From positions 50,200 through 114,199 of the forward strand of contig NZ_JAUNKD010000004.1 in assembly GCF_030532915.1 (NCBI RefSeq): a stretch of DNA of 64,000 nucleotides. The letters are read 5' to 3'. The DNA comes from Capnocytophaga sp. (GTDB taxonomy: Bacteria > Bacteroidota > Bacteroidia > Flavobacteriales > Flavobacteriaceae). Positions 43,264 to 53,935 of the stretch are shown here, one piece after another; position 1 is the first letter of the stretch, and each line of letters begins with the position of its first letter. The notes under the pieces were generated by a model. That model ran no database searches. It was not told the origin of the DNA and was given only the letters and a program-made list of their open reading frames with translations. A program made the position numbers and the translations under genes.

Positions 43264-44604
43264 TTAAGCCTTTCTGTTTTTACCCGTTTTCATCAAACTG
43301 TCGTAATGACGATTTAGTAAGTATGAATTCACCTGTTGCACCGTATCGATGGCAACCCCCACTAAAATCAGCAATGAGGTTCCGCCATAGAACAACGCCC
43401 AACTGTCTTGCATCCCGATTACCTTCAAAAATGCCGGAAAAACAGCTATCAAAGCCAAGAAAATTGATCCCGGAAAGGTGATAAGCGACATTATTTTATC
43501 CAAATAATCACCGGTTTCTTTACCCGGACGAATACCCGGGATAAATCCGCCACTTCGTTTTAAATCATCAGCCATTTTGTTGGTAGGCACAGTAATAGCC
43601 GTATAAAAATAGGTAAACAATATAATCATTGTCGCGAACAACAAGTTATACCAAAAACCAAATATATTGCTAAACGCCTGCTGAATGCTCAATGCCGTTT
43701 CTGACTTTGAAAGTCCTGCCAAGGCAGCCGGCACAAACATTAGCGCCTGTGCAAAAATGATTGGCATTACCCCCGAAGCATTCAACTTCAAGGGAATATA
43801 CTGACGTGCACCAAAAACATTTTTCTCAACCGCCACACTACCATCAGCCGTTCTGCGGGCATACTGAACCGGTACTTGACGCGTTGCTTTGATTAGGTAA
43901 ATACACAACAAAATAATTACAAACCAAATAATGATTTCGATAAGAATCATCATCAAACCTCCGTTTGATTGTGCCACACGGGCATCAAATTCAGCTGCAA
44001 AAGCCAACGGAAGACGAGCAATAATCCCCACCATAATAAGTAACGAAATACCGTTACCAATCCCTTTGTCTGTGATTTTTTCACCCAACCACATCGCAAA
44101 AATAGTTCCGGTTACCAAAATGAGTACTGCGGGAACAATAAACTCAGGACCTTTTCCTAAAACAAAAGCGCTATCAGGAACTCCCAACTGATTGATTCCG
44201 TAGAGATAAACGGGTGCTTGAACAATACATATTGCTATGGTAAGCCATCGAGTAATTTGATTTATCTTTCGTCGCCCGCTTTCACCTTCCTTTTGTAGTT
44301 TTTGCAGATACGGAATGGCTATTCCCATCAGCTGTACCACAATTGAAGCGGAAATGTACGGCATAATTCCCAACGCAAAAACGGAGGCATTGGCAAAAGC
44401 CCCTCCGGTAAATGCGTTTAAAATATCCAACAATCCGCCGCCTGACGTTCTTGATGCCAACTCGTGTAACTGAGCCGAATCAATACCCGGCAGAACGATA
44501 TGCGCTCCGAAACGATACACTAACAAAATCCCGAGAGTTAAGATAATTCGGTTTCTTAACTCTTCTATTTTCCATATATTGGTTAGGTTCTCGATAAACT
44601 TCAT
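43264..44604 (-). CDS. secY: Preprotein translocase subunit SecY
   Basis: Channel subunit of the inner-membrane SecYEG translocon, 446 residues with ten membrane segments. Visible landmarks: [20 protein letters not shown] (TM1), the plug region after it, the cytosolic loop [20 protein letters not shown] (C4), and [20 protein letters not shown] (C5), which contacts SecA and the ribosome. It is 14 nt after rplO. Confidence 0.98.
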   Translation of the reverse strand: MKFIENLTNIWKIEELRNRIILTLGILLVYRFGAHIVLPGIDSAQLHELASRTSGGGLLDILNAFTGGAFANASVFALGIMPYISASIVVQLMGIAIPYLQKLQKEGESGRRKINQITRWLTIAICIVQAPVYLYGINQLGVPDSAFVLGKGPEFIVPAVLILVTGTIFAMWLGEKITDKGIGNGISLLIMVGIIARLPLAFAAEFDARVAQSNGGLMMILIEIIIWFVIILLCIYLIKATRQVPVQYARRTADGSVAVEKNVFGARQYIPLKLNASGVMPIIFAQALMFVPAALAGLSKSETALSIQQAFSNIFGFWYNLLFATMIILFTYFYTAITVPTNKMADDLKRSGGFIPGIRPGKETGDYLDKIMSLITFPGSIFLALIAVFPAFLKVIGMQDSWALFYGGTSLLILVGVAIDTVQQVNSYLLNRHYDSLMKTGKNRKA

Positions 44605-44618
44605 AATAATTTAATGCA

Positions 44619-45071
44619 TTACAAAGCTACAGCCTCGCCTCCCGCCGCTTCAACAGCCGCTTTGGCACTTGCCGTAAACTTATGAACAGATATTTTTAAT
44701 TTTGCTTTTAACTCTCCTCCGCCCAAAATTTTAACCAAATCGGTTTTCTTAACTAAACGAAGTTGAACTAAGGTTTCTAAATCAACCGAATCGGTAATTT
44801 TACCGGTGTCGACCAAGTTTTGCAATTGCCCAAGGTTGATACCTACATACTCTTTACGGTTAAAGTTTTTGAAACCAAATTTTGGTACGCGTCTTTGCAA
44901 AGGCATTTGTCCTCCTTCAAAGCCAATCTTTTTAGAATAACCTGAACGAGATTTTGCCCCTTTGTGCCCGCGTGTAGCGGTTCCGCCTTTTCCGGAACCT
45001 TGCCCACGACCAACGCGCTTCCCTTCTCTATGAATTGAACCTTCTGCAGGTTGTAAATTACTCAAGTTCAT
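44619..45071 (-). CDS. rplO: Ribosomal protein L15 (uL15)
   Basis: Large-subunit assembly protein with a long Gly/Arg-rich N-terminal extension (GKRVGRGQGSGKGGTATRGH) that threads into 23S rRNA, then a globular domain (PKFGFKNFNRKEYVGINLGQ onward). 150 residues, family norm ~145. It is 17 nt downstream of rpmD. Confidence 0.98.
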   Translation of the reverse strand: MNLSNLQPAEGSIHREGKRVGRGQGSGKGGTATRGHKGAKSRSGYSKKIGFEGGQMPLQRRVPKFGFKNFNRKEYVGINLGQLQNLVDTGKITDSVDLETLVQLRLVKKTDLVKILGGGELKAKLKISVHKFTASAKAAVEAAGGEAVAL

Positions 45072-45088
45072 AACTTTGTATAAAAATA

Positions 45089-45271
45089 TTATTTAATTTC
45101 TTCAACAGAAACTAAGTGTTTTACTTTATTAATCATTCCTAAGATACTCGGCGTTGCTTGATGCTCAACCGTGCCTCCTATTCCTTTGAGTCCAAGAGCC
45201 TGCAAAGTCAATTTTTGGTCTTTTAGGCGCTTGATGCTACTTTTAATCTGAGTTACTTTTACTTTTGTCAT
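45089..45271 (-). CDS. rpmD: Ribosomal protein L30 (uL30)
   Basis: A 60-residue large-subunit protein: [20 protein letters not shown] then [20 protein letters not shown] match the L30 fold with the conserved G-L-x-x-I-G/N-x-x-V core. It is 13 nt after rpsE. Confidence 0.98.
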   Translation of the reverse strand: MTKVKVTQIKSSIKRLKDQKLTLQALGLKGIGGTVEHQATPSILGMINKVKHLVSVEEIK

Positions 45272-45284
45272 TGCTTTTCGAATA

Positions 45285-45809
45285 TTAACCTTTAAACAAT
45301 TTTTCTAACGAAATTCCGCGTTGGGCAGCAATTGTTTTTGCTGAACGCAACTGCAACAATGCATCAAAAGTAGCTTTCACCACGTTGTGAGGGTTTGATG
45401 ACCCTTGTGATTTTGAAAGTACGTTGTGAACACCCACAGCCTCCAAAACGGCACGCACCGCTCCACCTGCAATTACTCCGGTACCTTCGGTTGCCGGTTG
45501 TAAATACACGCGGGCACCTCCGAATTTTCCTTTTTGCTCGTGTGGCAAGGTAGTTCCGTTAAGCGGAATGCGAACTAAATTCTTTTTCGCATCTTCAACG
45601 GCTTTGGCAATGGCATCGGCAACCTCTTTTGATTTGCCTAGCCCGTGCCCTACAACACCGTTTTCATCACCTACTACAACGATAGCCGAAAACCCGAACG
45701 CACGTCCTCCTTTGGTTACTTTGGTAACACGTTGAACTCCTACCAAACGGTCTTTTAGTTCAAGTCCGCTTGGTTTTACATATTCTACATTTTTATATTT
45801 CTGATACAT
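45285..45809 (-). CDS. rpsE: Ribosomal protein S5 (uS5)
   Basis: 30S protein at the mRNA entry channel, involved in decoding accuracy and mRNA unwinding. 174 residues; N-terminal dsRNA-binding-like domain with [20 protein letters not shown] and [14 protein letters not shown]-terminal domain with [20 protein letters not shown]. It is 6 nt after rplR. Confidence 0.98.
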   Translation of the reverse strand: MYQKYKNVEYVKPSGLELKDRLVGVQRVTKVTKGGRAFGFSAIVVVGDENGVVGHGLGKSKEVADAIAKAVEDAKKNLVRIPLNGTTLPHEQKGKFGGARVYLQPATEGTGVIAGGAVRAVLEAVGVHNVLSKSQGSSNPHNVVKATFDALLQLRSAKTIAAQRGISLEKLFKG

Positions 45810-45815
45810 AGTTTT

Positions 45816-46172
45816 TTAGAATTTAAGTCCGCCTTCTCTTGCTCCGTCAGCCAATGATTTTACTCTACCGTGGTACAAATAGCCTCCTCGGTCAAAAGTT
45901 ACTTTTTCAACACCCTGTTCCAAAGCCTTTTCTGCAATAGCTTTCCCAACCAATGCTGCTTTTTCTGATTTAGTCATTTTTGCAGTACTGATTTCTTTAT
46001 CTCTTGAAGATGCAGCTACCAAAGTAGTTCCTTTTGTGTCATCTATGATTTGCGCATAGATTTCGTTGTTACTTCTGAACACCGCCAAACGAGGTTGCTC
46101 CGTAGTACCGTTCACTACTTTTCTGATTCTACTTTTAATACGTTGTCTTCTTTCTAATTTTGATAATGCCAT
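45816..46172 (-). CDS. rplR: Ribosomal protein L18 (uL18)
   Basis: 5S rRNA-binding protein that, with L5, brings 5S rRNA into the large subunit. 118 residues with [20 protein letters not shown] and a C-terminal [20 protein letters not shown] signature. It is 11 nt after rplF. Confidence 0.98.
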   Translation of the reverse strand: MALSKLERRQRIKSRIRKVVNGTTEQPRLAVFRSNNEIYAQIIDDTKGTTLVAASSRDKEISTAKMTKSEKAALVGKAIAEKALEQGVEKVTFDRGGYLYHGRVKSLADGAREGGLKF

Positions 46173-46183
46173 TGTTCTAACTA

Positions 46184-46726
46184 TTAAGCTGATTTACCTG
46201 CTTTTCTTCTCAACACTTCGCCCACAAACTTAACGCCTTTTCCTTTGTAAGGCTCTGGTTTACGGAAGCTACGGATTTTAGCCGCCACTTGCCCTACCAG
46301 CTGTTTGTCGTGTGAAGTTAATTTAATAATTGGGTTTTTACCTTTCTCATTAACGGTTTCAAGTTTTACCTCTTGCGGCAATTCCAAAACGATGTTGTGA
46401 GAAAAACCAAGTGCCAAATCTAATTTTTGCCCCTGATTTGAAGCGCGGTATCCAACCCCGACTAACTCTAATTCTTTAGTGAATCCTTCCGACACACCAA
46501 CAACCATATTGTTAAGCAATGCGCGGTACAAACCGTGTTTTGCATTTTGGTCTTTGGTTTGAGCGGTAGGCTCTAACACTAATTGTCCATCTTCTTGCTT
46601 TACAGCAATGTCTTTAACCTCTTGGGTCAATTCGCCTAATTTTCCTTTAACGGTTACGACAGCGCCATTGATGGTTACTGTAACGCCCGCCGGAATTTTG
46701 ATGGGTGCTTTACCTATTCTTGACAT
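46184..46726 (-). CDS. rplF: Ribosomal protein L6 (uL6)
   Basis: Large-subunit protein near the GTPase-associated centre, two tandem alpha/beta domains, 180 residues. N-terminal [16 protein letters not shown] and the L6 signature [20 protein letters not shown] near the end. It is 18 nt after rpsH. Confidence 0.98.
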   Translation of the reverse strand: MSRIGKAPIKIPAGVTVTINGAVVTVKGKLGELTQEVKDIAVKQEDGQLVLEPTAQTKDQNAKHGLYRALLNNMVVGVSEGFTKELELVGVGYRASNQGQKLDLALGFSHNIVLELPQEVKLETVNEKGKNPIIKLTSHDKQLVGQVAAKIRSFRKPEPYKGKGVKFVGEVLRRKAGKSA

Positions 46727-46744
46727 TTTTTTGTCTTTTATTTA

Positions 46745-47143
46745 TTAGTAAACATAACAAATTACTTCACCGCCAATGTTAAGTTCTTTGGCTTTTTTAC
46801 CTGTCATTACTCCTTTTGAAGTTGAAATGATGGCAATTCCCAATCCGTTTAACACGCGAGGAAGGTTATCAGCGCCGGCATACTTACGAAGCCCCGGTCT
46901 GCTTGCTCTTTCGATGTGCTTAATGACAGGCTCTTTGGTGATTTTGTCATATTTCAAAGCTATTTTGATAGTACCTTGAACGGCATTATCTTCAAATTTA
47001 TAGCTCAAAATATATCCTTGGTCGAATAAAATTTTTGTAATTTCTTTTTTTAATCTCGATGCAGGAATTTCAACCACTCTATGCTTGGCATTATTCGCAT
47101 TTCTAATTCTTGTTAAATAATCTGCTATAGGATCTGTGTACAT
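46745..47143 (-). CDS. rpsH: Ribosomal protein S8 (uS8)
   Basis: Central-domain 16S rRNA binder needed for 30S assembly, and a translational repressor of the spc operon in E. coli. The open frame reaches 47170, but I choose the ATG at 47143 because it begins the family start [15 protein letters not shown] and gives 132 residues; the longer start would overlap the end of rpsN. The C-terminal signature [20 protein letters not shown] is complete. Confidence 0.97.
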   Translation of the reverse strand: MYTDPIADYLTRIRNANNAKHRVVEIPASRLKKEITKILFDQGYILSYKFEDNAVQGTIKIALKYDKITKEPVIKHIERASRPGLRKYAGADNLPRVLNGLGIAIISTSKGVMTGKKAKELNIGGEVICYVY

Positions 47144-47163
47144 ATTCTTTGTCCTTTTAATTA

Positions 47164-47433
47164 TTACCAACTTGCTTTTTTCACGCCCGGAATTAATCCT
47201 TTATTAGCCATTTCACGGAACAAAACACGTGAAATTCCAAATGTACGCATATATCCTTTGGGGCGACCCGTTAATTTACAACGATTGTGTAAACGAACCG
47301 GCGATGCGTTTTTCGGTAGTTTTTGAAGTGCCTCATAATCACCTGCTTCTTTTAAAGCCTTGCGTTTTGCGGCATATTTTGCTACCAATTTTTGTCTTTT
47401 CACCTCACGGGCTTTCATTGATTCTTTAGCCAT
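47164..47433 (-). CDS. rpsN: Ribosomal protein S14 (uS14), zinc-free form
   Basis: 30S head protein, 89 residues. The signature [20 protein letters not shown] is present, with a single Cys and no CxxC pairs, so it is the zinc-independent form (compare L36 and S4 in this cluster). It is 4 nt after rplE. Confidence 0.98.
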   Translation of the reverse strand: MAKESMKAREVKRQKLVAKYAAKRKALKEAGDYEALQKLPKNASPVRLHNRCKLTGRPKGYMRTFGISRVLFREMANKGLIPGVKKASW

Positions 47434-47437
47434 ATAC

Positions 47438-47989
47438 TTAGTTCTTTTTAAAAGGTAATCCTAATTCGCTTAATAATGATTTGGCTTCTTTGTCGGTTTG
47501 AGCCGAAGTTACGAAAGTAATATCCATACCTGCAATTTTATTGATTTTGTCAATGTCAATTTCAGGGAAGATAATTTGCTCAGTAACCCCTAAGTTGTAG
47601 TTTCCTCGCCCGTCAAAACCTGTTGCCTTAATTCCTTGAAAATCTCTTACTCGCGGAAGAGCCGCAGTTATCAATCGGTCTAAGAATTCGTACATTCGCT
47701 CACCACGCAAGGTAACCATTGCCCCGATGGGCATTCCTTTACGGAGTTTAAACGAAGCAACGTCTTTTTTAGAATAAGTTGCTACTGCTTTTTGTCCCGT
47801 AATTTTGGTAAGCTCCTCAACGGCGTAATCGATTTGTTTTTTGTCAGCCACTGCTGAACCAACACCACGACTCACAACGATTTTCTCGAGCTTAGGCACT
47901 TGCATTACATTTTTATAGCCAAATTCTTCTTTCAGAGCCGCCACGATGCGCTCTCTGTATTCTTGTTTTAGTCTGGGTACGTATGCCAT
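47438..47989 (-). CDS. rplE: Ribosomal protein L5 (uL5)
   Basis: 5S rRNA-binding protein and part of the central protuberance that touches P-site tRNA. 183 residues: [20 protein letters not shown] at the start, [20 protein letters not shown] in the middle. It is 2 nt after rplX. Confidence 0.98.
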   Translation of the reverse strand: MAYVPRLKQEYRERIVAALKEEFGYKNVMQVPKLEKIVVSRGVGSAVADKKQIDYAVEELTKITGQKAVATYSKKDVASFKLRKGMPIGAMVTLRGERMYEFLDRLITAALPRVRDFQGIKATGFDGRGNYNLGVTEQIIFPEIDIDKINKIAGMDITFVTSAQTDKEAKSLLSELGLPFKKN

Positions 47990-47991
47990 AA

Positions 47992-48303
47992 CTATATTAC
48001 TTCATTAGATTTTTTAGAAATTCGCACTTTTTTACCGTTTCGCTCCTCAAAACCAACGCGTGTAGGTTGTTTTGTTTTGGGGTCAATTAACGAAAGGTTT
48101 GAAATGTGAATAAAAGCCTCTTTTTTAACGATTCCTCCTTGCGGATTTTGAGCGCTTGGTTTGGTGTGCTTTGACACCAAATTCACTCCCTCAACAATCG
48201 CTTTATTCTTCTCGCGATCAACACGTAGTACTTTGCCTTCTGAACCTTTGTGCTCACCAGCCATTACACGTACTGTGTCTCCAGTTTTAATTTTTAGTTT
48301 CAT
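47992..48303 (-). CDS. rplX: Ribosomal protein L24 (uL24)
   Basis: Assembly-initiating large-subunit protein at the exit tunnel, with a KOW motif ([20 protein letters not shown]). I start at the ATG at 48303 (MKLKIKTGD, 103 residues); the frame one codon longer would need TTG. It is 18 nt after rplN. Confidence 0.97.
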   Translation of the reverse strand: MKLKIKTGDTVRVMAGEHKGSEGKVLRVDREKNKAIVEGVNLVSKHTKPSAQNPQGGIVKKEAFIHISNLSLIDPKTKQPTRVGFEERNGKKVRISKKSNEVI

Positions 48304-48321
48304 CAATTCAGTTATTAAAAA

Positions 48322-48690
48322 TTAAAGCACCTCAGGCGCTAATGACACAATCTTCATAAATTGTTTATCACGAAGTTCTCTTGCAACAGGACCAAAAACG
48401 CGTGTCCCTCTCATCTCACCCGCTGCATTCAAAAGAACGCAGGCGTTTTCGTCAAAACGAATGTAAGAGCCATCAGCACGGCGTACCTCTTTTTTGGTTC
48501 GCACCACTACTGCGGTTGAAACCTGCCCTTTTTTCACGCTTCCGTTAGGAGTTGCCTCCTTCACAGTTACTACAATTTTATCACCTACCGAAGCGTAACG
48601 ACGTTTTGTTCCACCTAATACGCGGATAGTCAATACTTCTTTTGCTCCGGTGTTATCGGCTACTTTTAATCTTGATTCTTGTTGTACCAT
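48322..48690 (-). CDS. rplN: Ribosomal protein L14 (uL14)
   Basis: Large-subunit protein at the intersubunit face, contacting L19 and bridge B5/B8. 122 residues starting [20 protein letters not shown] with [20 protein letters not shown] at the end, all family landmarks. It is 2 nt after rpsQ. Confidence 0.98.
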   Translation of the reverse strand: MVQQESRLKVADNTGAKEVLTIRVLGGTKRRYASVGDKIVVTVKEATPNGSVKKGQVSTAVVVRTKKEVRRADGSYIRFDENACVLLNAAGEMRGTRVFGPVARELRDKQFMKIVSLAPEVL

Positions 48691-48692
48691 AA

Positions 48693-48950
48693 TTACTTCG
48701 CTCTTTCAATGATTTCAACTAACCTCCAACATTTGGTTTTACTCAGCGGACGAGTTTCCATAATCCGTACGGTATCACCAATGTTGCAATCATTCTTCTC
48801 GTCGTGTGCTACGTATTTTTTAGTGCGCAACACGAACTTACCATACATAGGGTGCTTCACGCGTTTTACTTCTGAAACCACAATGGTTTTTTCCATTTTA
48901 TTGCTGGTAACAACCCCTATTCTTTCTTTTCTTAAATTTCTTTTTTCCAT
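48693..48950 (-). CDS. rpsQ: Ribosomal protein S17 (uS17)
   Basis: Primary 16S rRNA 5'-domain binder with an OB fold, 85 residues: [20 protein letters not shown] and [20 protein letters not shown]. It is 14 nt after rpmC. Confidence 0.98.
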   Translation of the reverse strand: MEKRNLRKERIGVVTSNKMEKTIVVSEVKRVKHPMYGKFVLRTKKYVAHDEKNDCNIGDTVRIMETRPLSKTKCWRLVEIIERAK

Positions 48951-48964
48951 AAGGCAGCTTCGAA

Positions 48965-49156
48965 TTATTGTAATTCTCTTTTAGTTAGCTCACATGCCAA
49001 TCTCGCAACGGTTCTTCTTACTTGTCGCAATTGAATCGGTTTTTCAAGCGGTTGAATGGCGTGTGCCATTTTCAAATCTGCATACGATTTTTTGTACTCA
49101 CCAAGCTTTTCTTGCAGCTCAGCTATTGTCAAATTTTTAATTTCAGACTGTTTCAT
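48965..49156 (-). CDS. rpmC: Ribosomal protein L29 (uL29)
   Basis: Small helical protein near the tunnel exit, part of the docking site for trigger factor and SRP. 63 residues: [20 protein letters not shown] and the conserved [13 protein letters not shown] helix. It is 10 nt after rplP. Confidence 0.97.
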   Translation of the reverse strand: MKQSEIKNLTIAELQEKLGEYKKSYADLKMAHAIQPLEKPIQLRQVRRTVARLACELTKRELQ

Positions 49157-49166
49157 TGTTCTTTAA

Positions 49167-49586
49167 TTAATCTTGATAATCTCTTGCTACAACGAATTTT
49201 GTTCTCACAGGAAGTTTTTGTGCTGCCAAACGCAACGCCTCACGGGCTACTTCAATCGGCACGCCTCCTACTTCGAACATAATTCTTCCTGGTTTAACTA
49301 CGGCTGCCCAATATTCTACGGCACCTTTACCTTTACCCATACGTACTTCCAAAGGTTTTTTGGTAATCGGCTTGTCTGGGAAAATTTTAATCCACAACTG
49401 TCCTTCACGTTTCATATAACGAGTTGCCGCAACACGGGCAGACTCAATTTGGCGCGAAGTGATGAAAGCTGAATCTAACGATTTGATTCCAAACATACCG
49501 TTTGAAAGTAGCGCCCCACGATGTGAAACGCCTTTCATTCTACCTTTCTGTACTCTACGATATTTCGTTCTTTTTGGCTGTAACAT
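49167..49586 (-). CDS. rplP: Ribosomal protein L16 (uL16)
   Basis: Late-assembling large-subunit protein close to the A-site tRNA elbow. 139 residues: [20 protein letters not shown] and the L16 signature [20 protein letters not shown]. It is 19 nt after rpsC. Confidence 0.98.
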   Translation of the reverse strand: MLQPKRTKYRRVQKGRMKGVSHRGALLSNGMFGIKSLDSAFITSRQIESARVAATRYMKREGQLWIKIFPDKPITKKPLEVRMGKGKGAVEYWAAVVKPGRIMFEVGGVPIEVAREALRLAAQKLPVRTKFVVARDYQD

Positions 49587-49605
49587 TTCTTTTTTTCTTT
49601 AAAAA

Positions 49606-50349
49606 TTACTTTTTACGACGTGCTCTTCTAGCTCCCGAAGGCTTGTCAGTCGTAGATTTCCCTGCTGATGAGCCTACTCCGGCAGATTTTTTACTCATTC
49701 CCACAAGCGGAGAAAGGTCTTTCTTTCCGTAGATTTCGCCTTTCATAATCCACACTTTGATTCCCATACGTCCGTATGTGGTGTGTGCCTCGTCAAGTGC
49801 GTAATCAATATCGGCTCTGAATGTTGACAACGGGATGCGTCCTTCTTTGTAACTTTCAGAACGCGCCATCTCTGCACCGTTTAAACGACCTGAAATCATC
49901 ACTTTAATCCCTTCGGCGTTCATACGCATTGCAGCCGCAATTGCCATTTTAATGGCTCTACGATATGAAACACGCCCTTCGATTTGGCGAGCGATGCTTG
50001 CCGCAACCAAGTTGGCATCAAGTTCGGGTCTTTTAATTTCAAAGATGTTAATCTGAATGTCCTTACCGGTGATTTTTTTCAATTCTTCTTTGAGCTTGTC
50101 TACCTCCTGACCGCCTTTACCGATGATGATACCGGGGCGAGCGGTGGTGATAGTAACGGTTACAAGTTTCAAAGTTCTTTCAATAATCACACGTGAAACA
50201 CTAGCCTTTGACAAACGGGTTTGTACATACTTTCTGATTTTGTCGTCTTCAGCAAGTTTATCTCCGTAGTCGTTACCTCCGTACCAGTTAGACTCCCATC
50301 CTCTGATAATTCCAAGGCGATTCCCAATTGGATTTGTCTTTTGTCCCAT
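49606..50349 (-). CDS. rpsC: Ribosomal protein S3 (uS3)
   Basis: 30S protein at the mRNA entry site with helicase activity. 247 residues; KH domain with [19 protein letters not shown] near 65-85 and the C-terminal domain with [20 protein letters not shown]. The last ~20 residues are Lys/Arg-rich. It is 8 nt after rplV. Confidence 0.98.
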   Translation of the reverse strand: MGQKTNPIGNRLGIIRGWESNWYGGNDYGDKLAEDDKIRKYVQTRLSKASVSRVIIERTLKLVTVTITTARPGIIIGKGGQEVDKLKEELKKITGKDIQINIFEIKRPELDANLVAASIARQIEGRVSYRRAIKMAIAAAMRMNAEGIKVMISGRLNGAEMARSESYKEGRIPLSTFRADIDYALDEAHTTYGRMGIKVWIMKGEIYGKKDLSPLVGMSKKSAGVGSSAGKSTTDKPSGARRARRKK

Positions 50350-50357
50350 AGTTTATC

Positions 50358-50768
50358 TTAGCTTTCTGTGTTATAATTTTTAGCTCCCAATACGATTGTA
50401 ACGTGGTTAGAGCGTTTTCTAATTCTGTGTGCTCTTCCTTGTGGTGCAGGGCGTAATCTTTTTAAGATAGTACCTCCGTCCACGCGGATTTCTTTAACAA
50501 ATAATCCAGCTTCTTCCAAATCAGCATCTTCGTTTTTAGCTTGCCAGTTGGCGATTGCCGACAATAACAATTTCTCTAAACGAGCCGACGCTTCTTTTTG
50601 GTTGAATTTCAAAATAGCAAGGGCTTTATCTACTTGTTGCCCGCGAACCAAATCCGCTACCAAGCGCATTTTTCGGGGTGAAGTAGGGCAGTTATTCAAC
50701 TTTGCAAAAGCCAAGCTCTTTTTAGCTTCTTTAATCTCTGTTGCTTTTTCTCTTTTACGAACTCCCAT
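50358..50768 (-). CDS. rplV: Ribosomal protein L22 (uL22)
   Basis: Large-subunit protein whose long beta-hairpin lines the exit tunnel, where macrolide-resistance changes arise. 136 residues; signature [20 protein letters not shown] near 110-129 is intact. It has a ~20-residue N-terminal extension relative to E. coli. It is 9 nt after rpsS. Confidence 0.97.
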   Translation of the reverse strand: MGVRKREKATEIKEAKKSLAFAKLNNCPTSPRKMRLVADLVRGQQVDKALAILKFNQKEASARLEKLLLSAIANWQAKNEDADLEEAGLFVKEIRVDGGTILKRLRPAPQGRAHRIRKRSNHVTIVLGAKNYNTES

Positions 50769-50777
50769 AGCCTTCTA

Positions 50778-51056
50778 TTATTTTTTACCTTTATTTTTTG
50801 CACCAGCGTGCCCTCTGAACGAGCGTGTTGGTGAAAATTCTCCTAATTTGTGTCCCACCATATTCTCTGTGATATACACCGGAACAAACTGACGACCATT
50901 GTGAACTGCTATTGTTTGCCCAACAAAATCAGGGGTAATCATTGAGGCTCTTGACCAAGTTTTGATCACCGTTTTCTTTCCTGACTCAATATTTTGTTGG
51001 ATTTTTTTCTCCAAACTATAGTGAACGTAAGGTCCTTTTTTTAATGAACGTGCCAT
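50778..51056 (-). CDS. rpsS: Ribosomal protein S19 (uS19)
   Basis: 30S head protein that pairs with S13. 92 residues: [20 protein letters not shown] and the S19 signature [20 protein letters not shown]. It is 11 nt after rplB. Confidence 0.98.
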   Translation of the reverse strand: MARSLKKGPYVHYSLEKKIQQNIESGKKTVIKTWSRASMITPDFVGQTIAVHNGRQFVPVYITENMVGHKLGEFSPTRSFRGHAGAKNKGKK

Positions 51057-51067
51057 TTCTTAGTCTC

Positions 51068-51895
51068 TTATTTTTTTCTACGTTCTACAATATACTTATT
51101 ACTAGCCTTGGTTTTAGAACGAGTTCTGTAACCTTTGGCAGGGATACCTTTTCTTGATCGTGGGTGACCTCCGGTAGCTCTACCTTCACCACCACCCATT
51201 GGGTGATCAACAGGGTTCATCACAACAGGTCTGGTTCGTGGTCTTCTGCCCAACCAACGTGAACGGCCTGCTTTACCTGATACAATCAACTGATGGTCAG
51301 AGTTTGACACAGTTCCAATTGTTGCCATACAAGTAAGTAAAATCATACGTGTTTCACCCGAAGGCAATTTCACGGTTGCGTACTTTCCGTCTTTTGCCAT
51401 AAGCTGTGCAAAAGTTCCGGCAGAGCGAGCGATGTTTGCCCCTTGCCCCGGTCGCAATTCGATACAAGAAATTACCGTTCCCAACGGAATTTGTGAAAGC
51501 GGCATTGCATTACCAATTTCAGGAGCTACATTACTTTCGCCTGAAACGATTGTTTGGTCAACTTTCAAACCTGCCGGAGCGATGATGTAACGCTTCTCTC
51601 CGTCAGTGTATTGCACCAAAGCAATAAACGCTGTTCTGTTGGGATCGTATTCGATTGAAACTACTTTGGCTTCAACACCAAACTTGTTTCGTTTGAAATC
51701 GATAACACGATACTTTCTTTTGTGACCACCACCAATGTAACGCATGGTCATTTTCCCTTGATTGTTTCTACCTCCGGACTTTTTCAACGGAACCAAAAGG
51801 CTTTTCTCCGGCTTATCAGTAGTAATGGTGTCAAAGTCGTTTACTACTCTAAAACGCTGCCCGGGGGTAATCGGTTTTAATTTTCTAACTGACAT
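51068..51895 (-). CDS. rplB: Ribosomal protein L2 (uL2)
   Basis: Conserved protein required for subunit association and peptidyl-transferase activity. 275 residues; the C-terminal loop [20 protein letters not shown] holds the functionally important His. It is 19 nt after rplW. Confidence 0.98.
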   Translation of the reverse strand: MSVRKLKPITPGQRFRVVNDFDTITTDKPEKSLLVPLKKSGGRNNQGKMTMRYIGGGHKRKYRVIDFKRNKFGVEAKVVSIEYDPNRTAFIALVQYTDGEKRYIIAPAGLKVDQTIVSGESNVAPEIGNAMPLSQIPLGTVISCIELRPGQGANIARSAGTFAQLMAKDGKYATVKLPSGETRMILLTCMATIGTVSNSDHQLIVSGKAGRSRWLGRRPRTRPVVMNPVDHPMGGGEGRATGGHPRSRKGIPAKGYRTRSKTKASNKYIVERRKK

Positions 51896-51914
51896 CTTTG
51901 TCTATTTGTTAAAC

Positions 51915-52205
51915 TTATATATTGCTATAAAAATCAATAGTTTCGCCGCTTGCCACTTGCACCACTGCACGTTTTACGGCATTGGTTTTTCCTAATTGCA
52001 AACCTGTTTTTGTGTAGCGCGTTTTACGTTTAGGCGCGTAGTTCAACGTACGAACCTGTGCAACTTTAACGCCATAAGCAGCCTCAACAGCTTCTTTAAT
52101 TTGAATTTTGTTAGCTTGCTTACAAACCTCAAACGTATAGCAACTTTTTAGCTCGCTATTTGCATTTGCTTTTTCCGTAATTACGGGTCTGATTAATACG
52201 CTCAT
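51915..52205 (-). CDS. rplW: Ribosomal protein L23 (uL23)
   Basis: Tunnel-exit protein and binding site of trigger factor and SRP. 96 residues: LIRPVITEKANANSELKSCY and NKIQIKEAVEAAYGVKVAQV. It is 6 nt after rplD. Confidence 0.97.
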   Translation of the reverse strand: MSVLIRPVITEKANANSELKSCYTFEVCKQANKIQIKEAVEAAYGVKVAQVRTLNYAPKRKTRYTKTGLQLGKTNAVKRAVVQVASGETIDFYSNI

Positions 52206-52211
52206 TCTTTC

Positions 52212-52841
52212 TTATTTTGTTAAAATTGACTCTAAAACTTTCACCGAACTCTCTAAAAGAACTACATCCGAAGCATTTACTATTTGATAAGTATTTAATT
52301 CAGAAGCTGTTACAACATTAGAGCTTTTCAAATTTCGCGACGACAAATATACATTATTATTTGTTTCCGGCAATACAAAAAGTGATTTTTTATTTTCTAA
52401 CCCCAAAGATTTCAAAATATTAGTAAAATCTTTTGTTTTTGGAGCATCGAAATTCAAATCTTCAAGAACCAAAACGGATTGGCTTTTTGCCTTGGCGCTC
52501 AACGCTGAACGACGAGCCAAGCGCTTCACGTTTTTGGTCAGTTTTTGTGTATAGTCTTTCGGACGAGGTCCAAAAATACGACCACCACCCACAAATACAG
52601 GTGATTTCACACTACCTGCACGAGCCGTACCGGTTCCTTTTTGTTTTTTAATCTTACGAGTACTACCCGCTACTTCATTTCTCTCTTTTGCCTTGTGAGT
52701 TCCTTGACGTTTGTTAGCCAAATAGCGTTTCACATCTAAGTAAATCACGTGATTATTAGGCTCAATTGCGAACACAGCATCAGAAAGAGTTACTTTTCTG
52801 CCTGTTTCTTTTCCTTGAATATTTAATACTGCTACTTCCAT
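52212..52841 (-). CDS. rplD: Ribosomal protein L4 (uL4)
   Basis: Exit-tunnel protein and, in E. coli, regulator of the S10 operon. I start at the ATG at 52841 ([19 protein letters not shown], 209 residues), which overlaps the rplC stop as TAATG and implies translational coupling; the frame that reaches 52886 lies within rplC. The tunnel loop [20 protein letters not shown] is present. Confidence 0.97.
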   Translation of the reverse strand: MEVAVLNIQGKETGRKVTLSDAVFAIEPNNHVIYLDVKRYLANKRQGTHKAKERNEVAGSTRKIKKQKGTGTARAGSVKSPVFVGGGRIFGPRPKDYTQKLTKNVKRLARRSALSAKAKSQSVLVLEDLNFDAPKTKDFTNILKSLGLENKKSLFVLPETNNNVYLSSRNLKSSNVVTASELNTYQIVNASDVVLLESSVKVLESILTK

Positions 52842-53458
52842 TATTTGTGAATAGTTACGTAAGCATTTTTGTGTCCCGGAATACACCCTTTAACCACTAA
52901 AAGATTTTTCTCGGCAACCACCTTCAACACTTTCAAGTTTTGTACTGTTACTTTTTCTGCTCCCATTCTGCCAGCCATTCGCATTCCTTTGAATACACGT
53001 GACGGATAAGACGACGCACCTATTGACCCCGGCGCTCTTAAACGGTTGTGCTGACCGTGTGTTGATTGTCCAACTCCACCAAATCCGTGGCGTTTAACAA
53101 CCCCTTGGAATCCCTTACCTTTTGAAATTCCTGTTACGTCAACAAACTCGCCTTCTGTAAAAAGCTCAACGGTGATTAAATCACCTAATTTGTGGGCTGT
53201 TTCAAATCCTTGAAATTCGATAACTTTTTTCTTAACAGAAGTACCTGCTTTTTTAAAGTGCCCTAACTCAGCTTTGTTAGCGCGGTGTTCTGCTTTGTCA
53301 TCGAAACCAAGTTGAAGAGCCTCATACCCGTCAACCTCTGCGGTTCTGACTTGGGTAACTACGCAAGGACCTGCCTCAATGATGGTGCACGGAACGTTCT
53401 TTCCGTTTTCATCAAAAATACTGGTCATCCCTACTTTTTTTCCAATTAACCCAGACAT
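52841..53458 (-). CDS. rplC: Ribosomal protein L3 (uL3)
   Basis: Early-assembling large-subunit protein near the peptidyl-transferase centre. 205 residues starting [20 protein letters not shown], with [15 protein letters not shown]. In the loop [20 protein letters not shown] the Gln methylated by PrmB in E. coli (GSIGQNQ) is not present. It is separated from rpsJ by 157 nt that contain a long hairpin, so regulation can change here. Confidence 0.97.
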   Translation of the reverse strand: MSGLIGKKVGMTSIFDENGKNVPCTIIEAGPCVVTQVRTAEVDGYEALQLGFDDKAEHRANKAELGHFKKAGTSVKKKVIEFQGFETAHKLGDLITVELFTEGEFVDVTGISKGKGFQGVVKRHGFGGVGQSTHGQHNRLRAPGSIGASSYPSRVFKGMRMAGRMGAEKVTVQNLKVLKVVAEKNLLVVKGCIPGHKNAYVTIHK

Positions 53459-53494
53459 AAATTAAATTTAATTATTAATATTAGTTTATATAGG

Positions 53495-53532
53495 TTCAGG
53501 GTCAAAAAATGCCTTGGCTTTTTAACCCTGAA
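53495..53532 (-). promoter_or_regulatory. Hairpin leader upstream of rplC
   Basis: On the minus strand TTCAGGGT-T-AAAAA faces TTTTT-G-ACCCTGAA: 14 bp (one G-U that is a mismatch on the other strand), loop of about 10 nt containing GCC and GGC. It begins 36 nt before the rplC start and no T-run follows, so it is not a classical terminator. It occupies the only long spacer between rpsL and infA, where an S10-operon leader would be expected. It could be an r-protein-binding leader, an attenuator or a processing site. No promoter match is seen in 53459-53615. Confidence 0.5.
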
Positions 53533-53615
53533 TCATTTTTTTCCGTTTTTCCCTAAACTCGCAGTTTCGGGACAATGTTAGTTTCTGAAAATCAGCTTGC
53601 TAAACAGTTGCGTTA

Positions 53616-53924
53616 TCACACTTTGATTTCAACTTCAACTCCGCTTGGCAATTCGAGCTTCATCAAAGCATCGATAGTCTTTGACGATGAGCTATAAATA
53701 TCTAACAAGCGTTTGTGAGAACTCAACTGAAACTGCTCGCGCGATTTCTTGTTTACGTGCGGAGAGCGCAACACAGTAAAGATTTTTTTATGAGTCGGTA
53801 ACGGAATTGGTCCGGTCACTACGGCTCCTGTTGATTTTACTGTTTTTACAATCTTTTCAGCCGACTTATCAACCAAATTATGGTCATAAGATTTTAATTT
53901 TATTCTGATTTTTTGACTGCTCAT
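53616..53924 (-). CDS. rpsJ: Ribosomal protein S10 (uS10)
   Basis: 30S head protein, also the NusB partner in antitermination. 102 residues: [20 protein letters not shown] and the S10 signature [20 protein letters not shown]. It is 11 nt after fusA, as part of the str operon here. Confidence 0.98.
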   Translation of the reverse strand: MSSQKIRIKLKSYDHNLVDKSAEKIVKTVKSTGAVVTGPIPLPTHKKIFTVLRSPHVNKKSREQFQLSSHKRLLDIYSSSSKTIDALMKLELPSGVEVEIKV

Positions 53925-53935
53925 TTCCTTAAAAA

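Noticed and set aside
52842..52886. Longer N-terminus of rplD
   Set aside because: It lies within rplC; the ATG at 52841 gives the normal L4 start and a TAATG junction.
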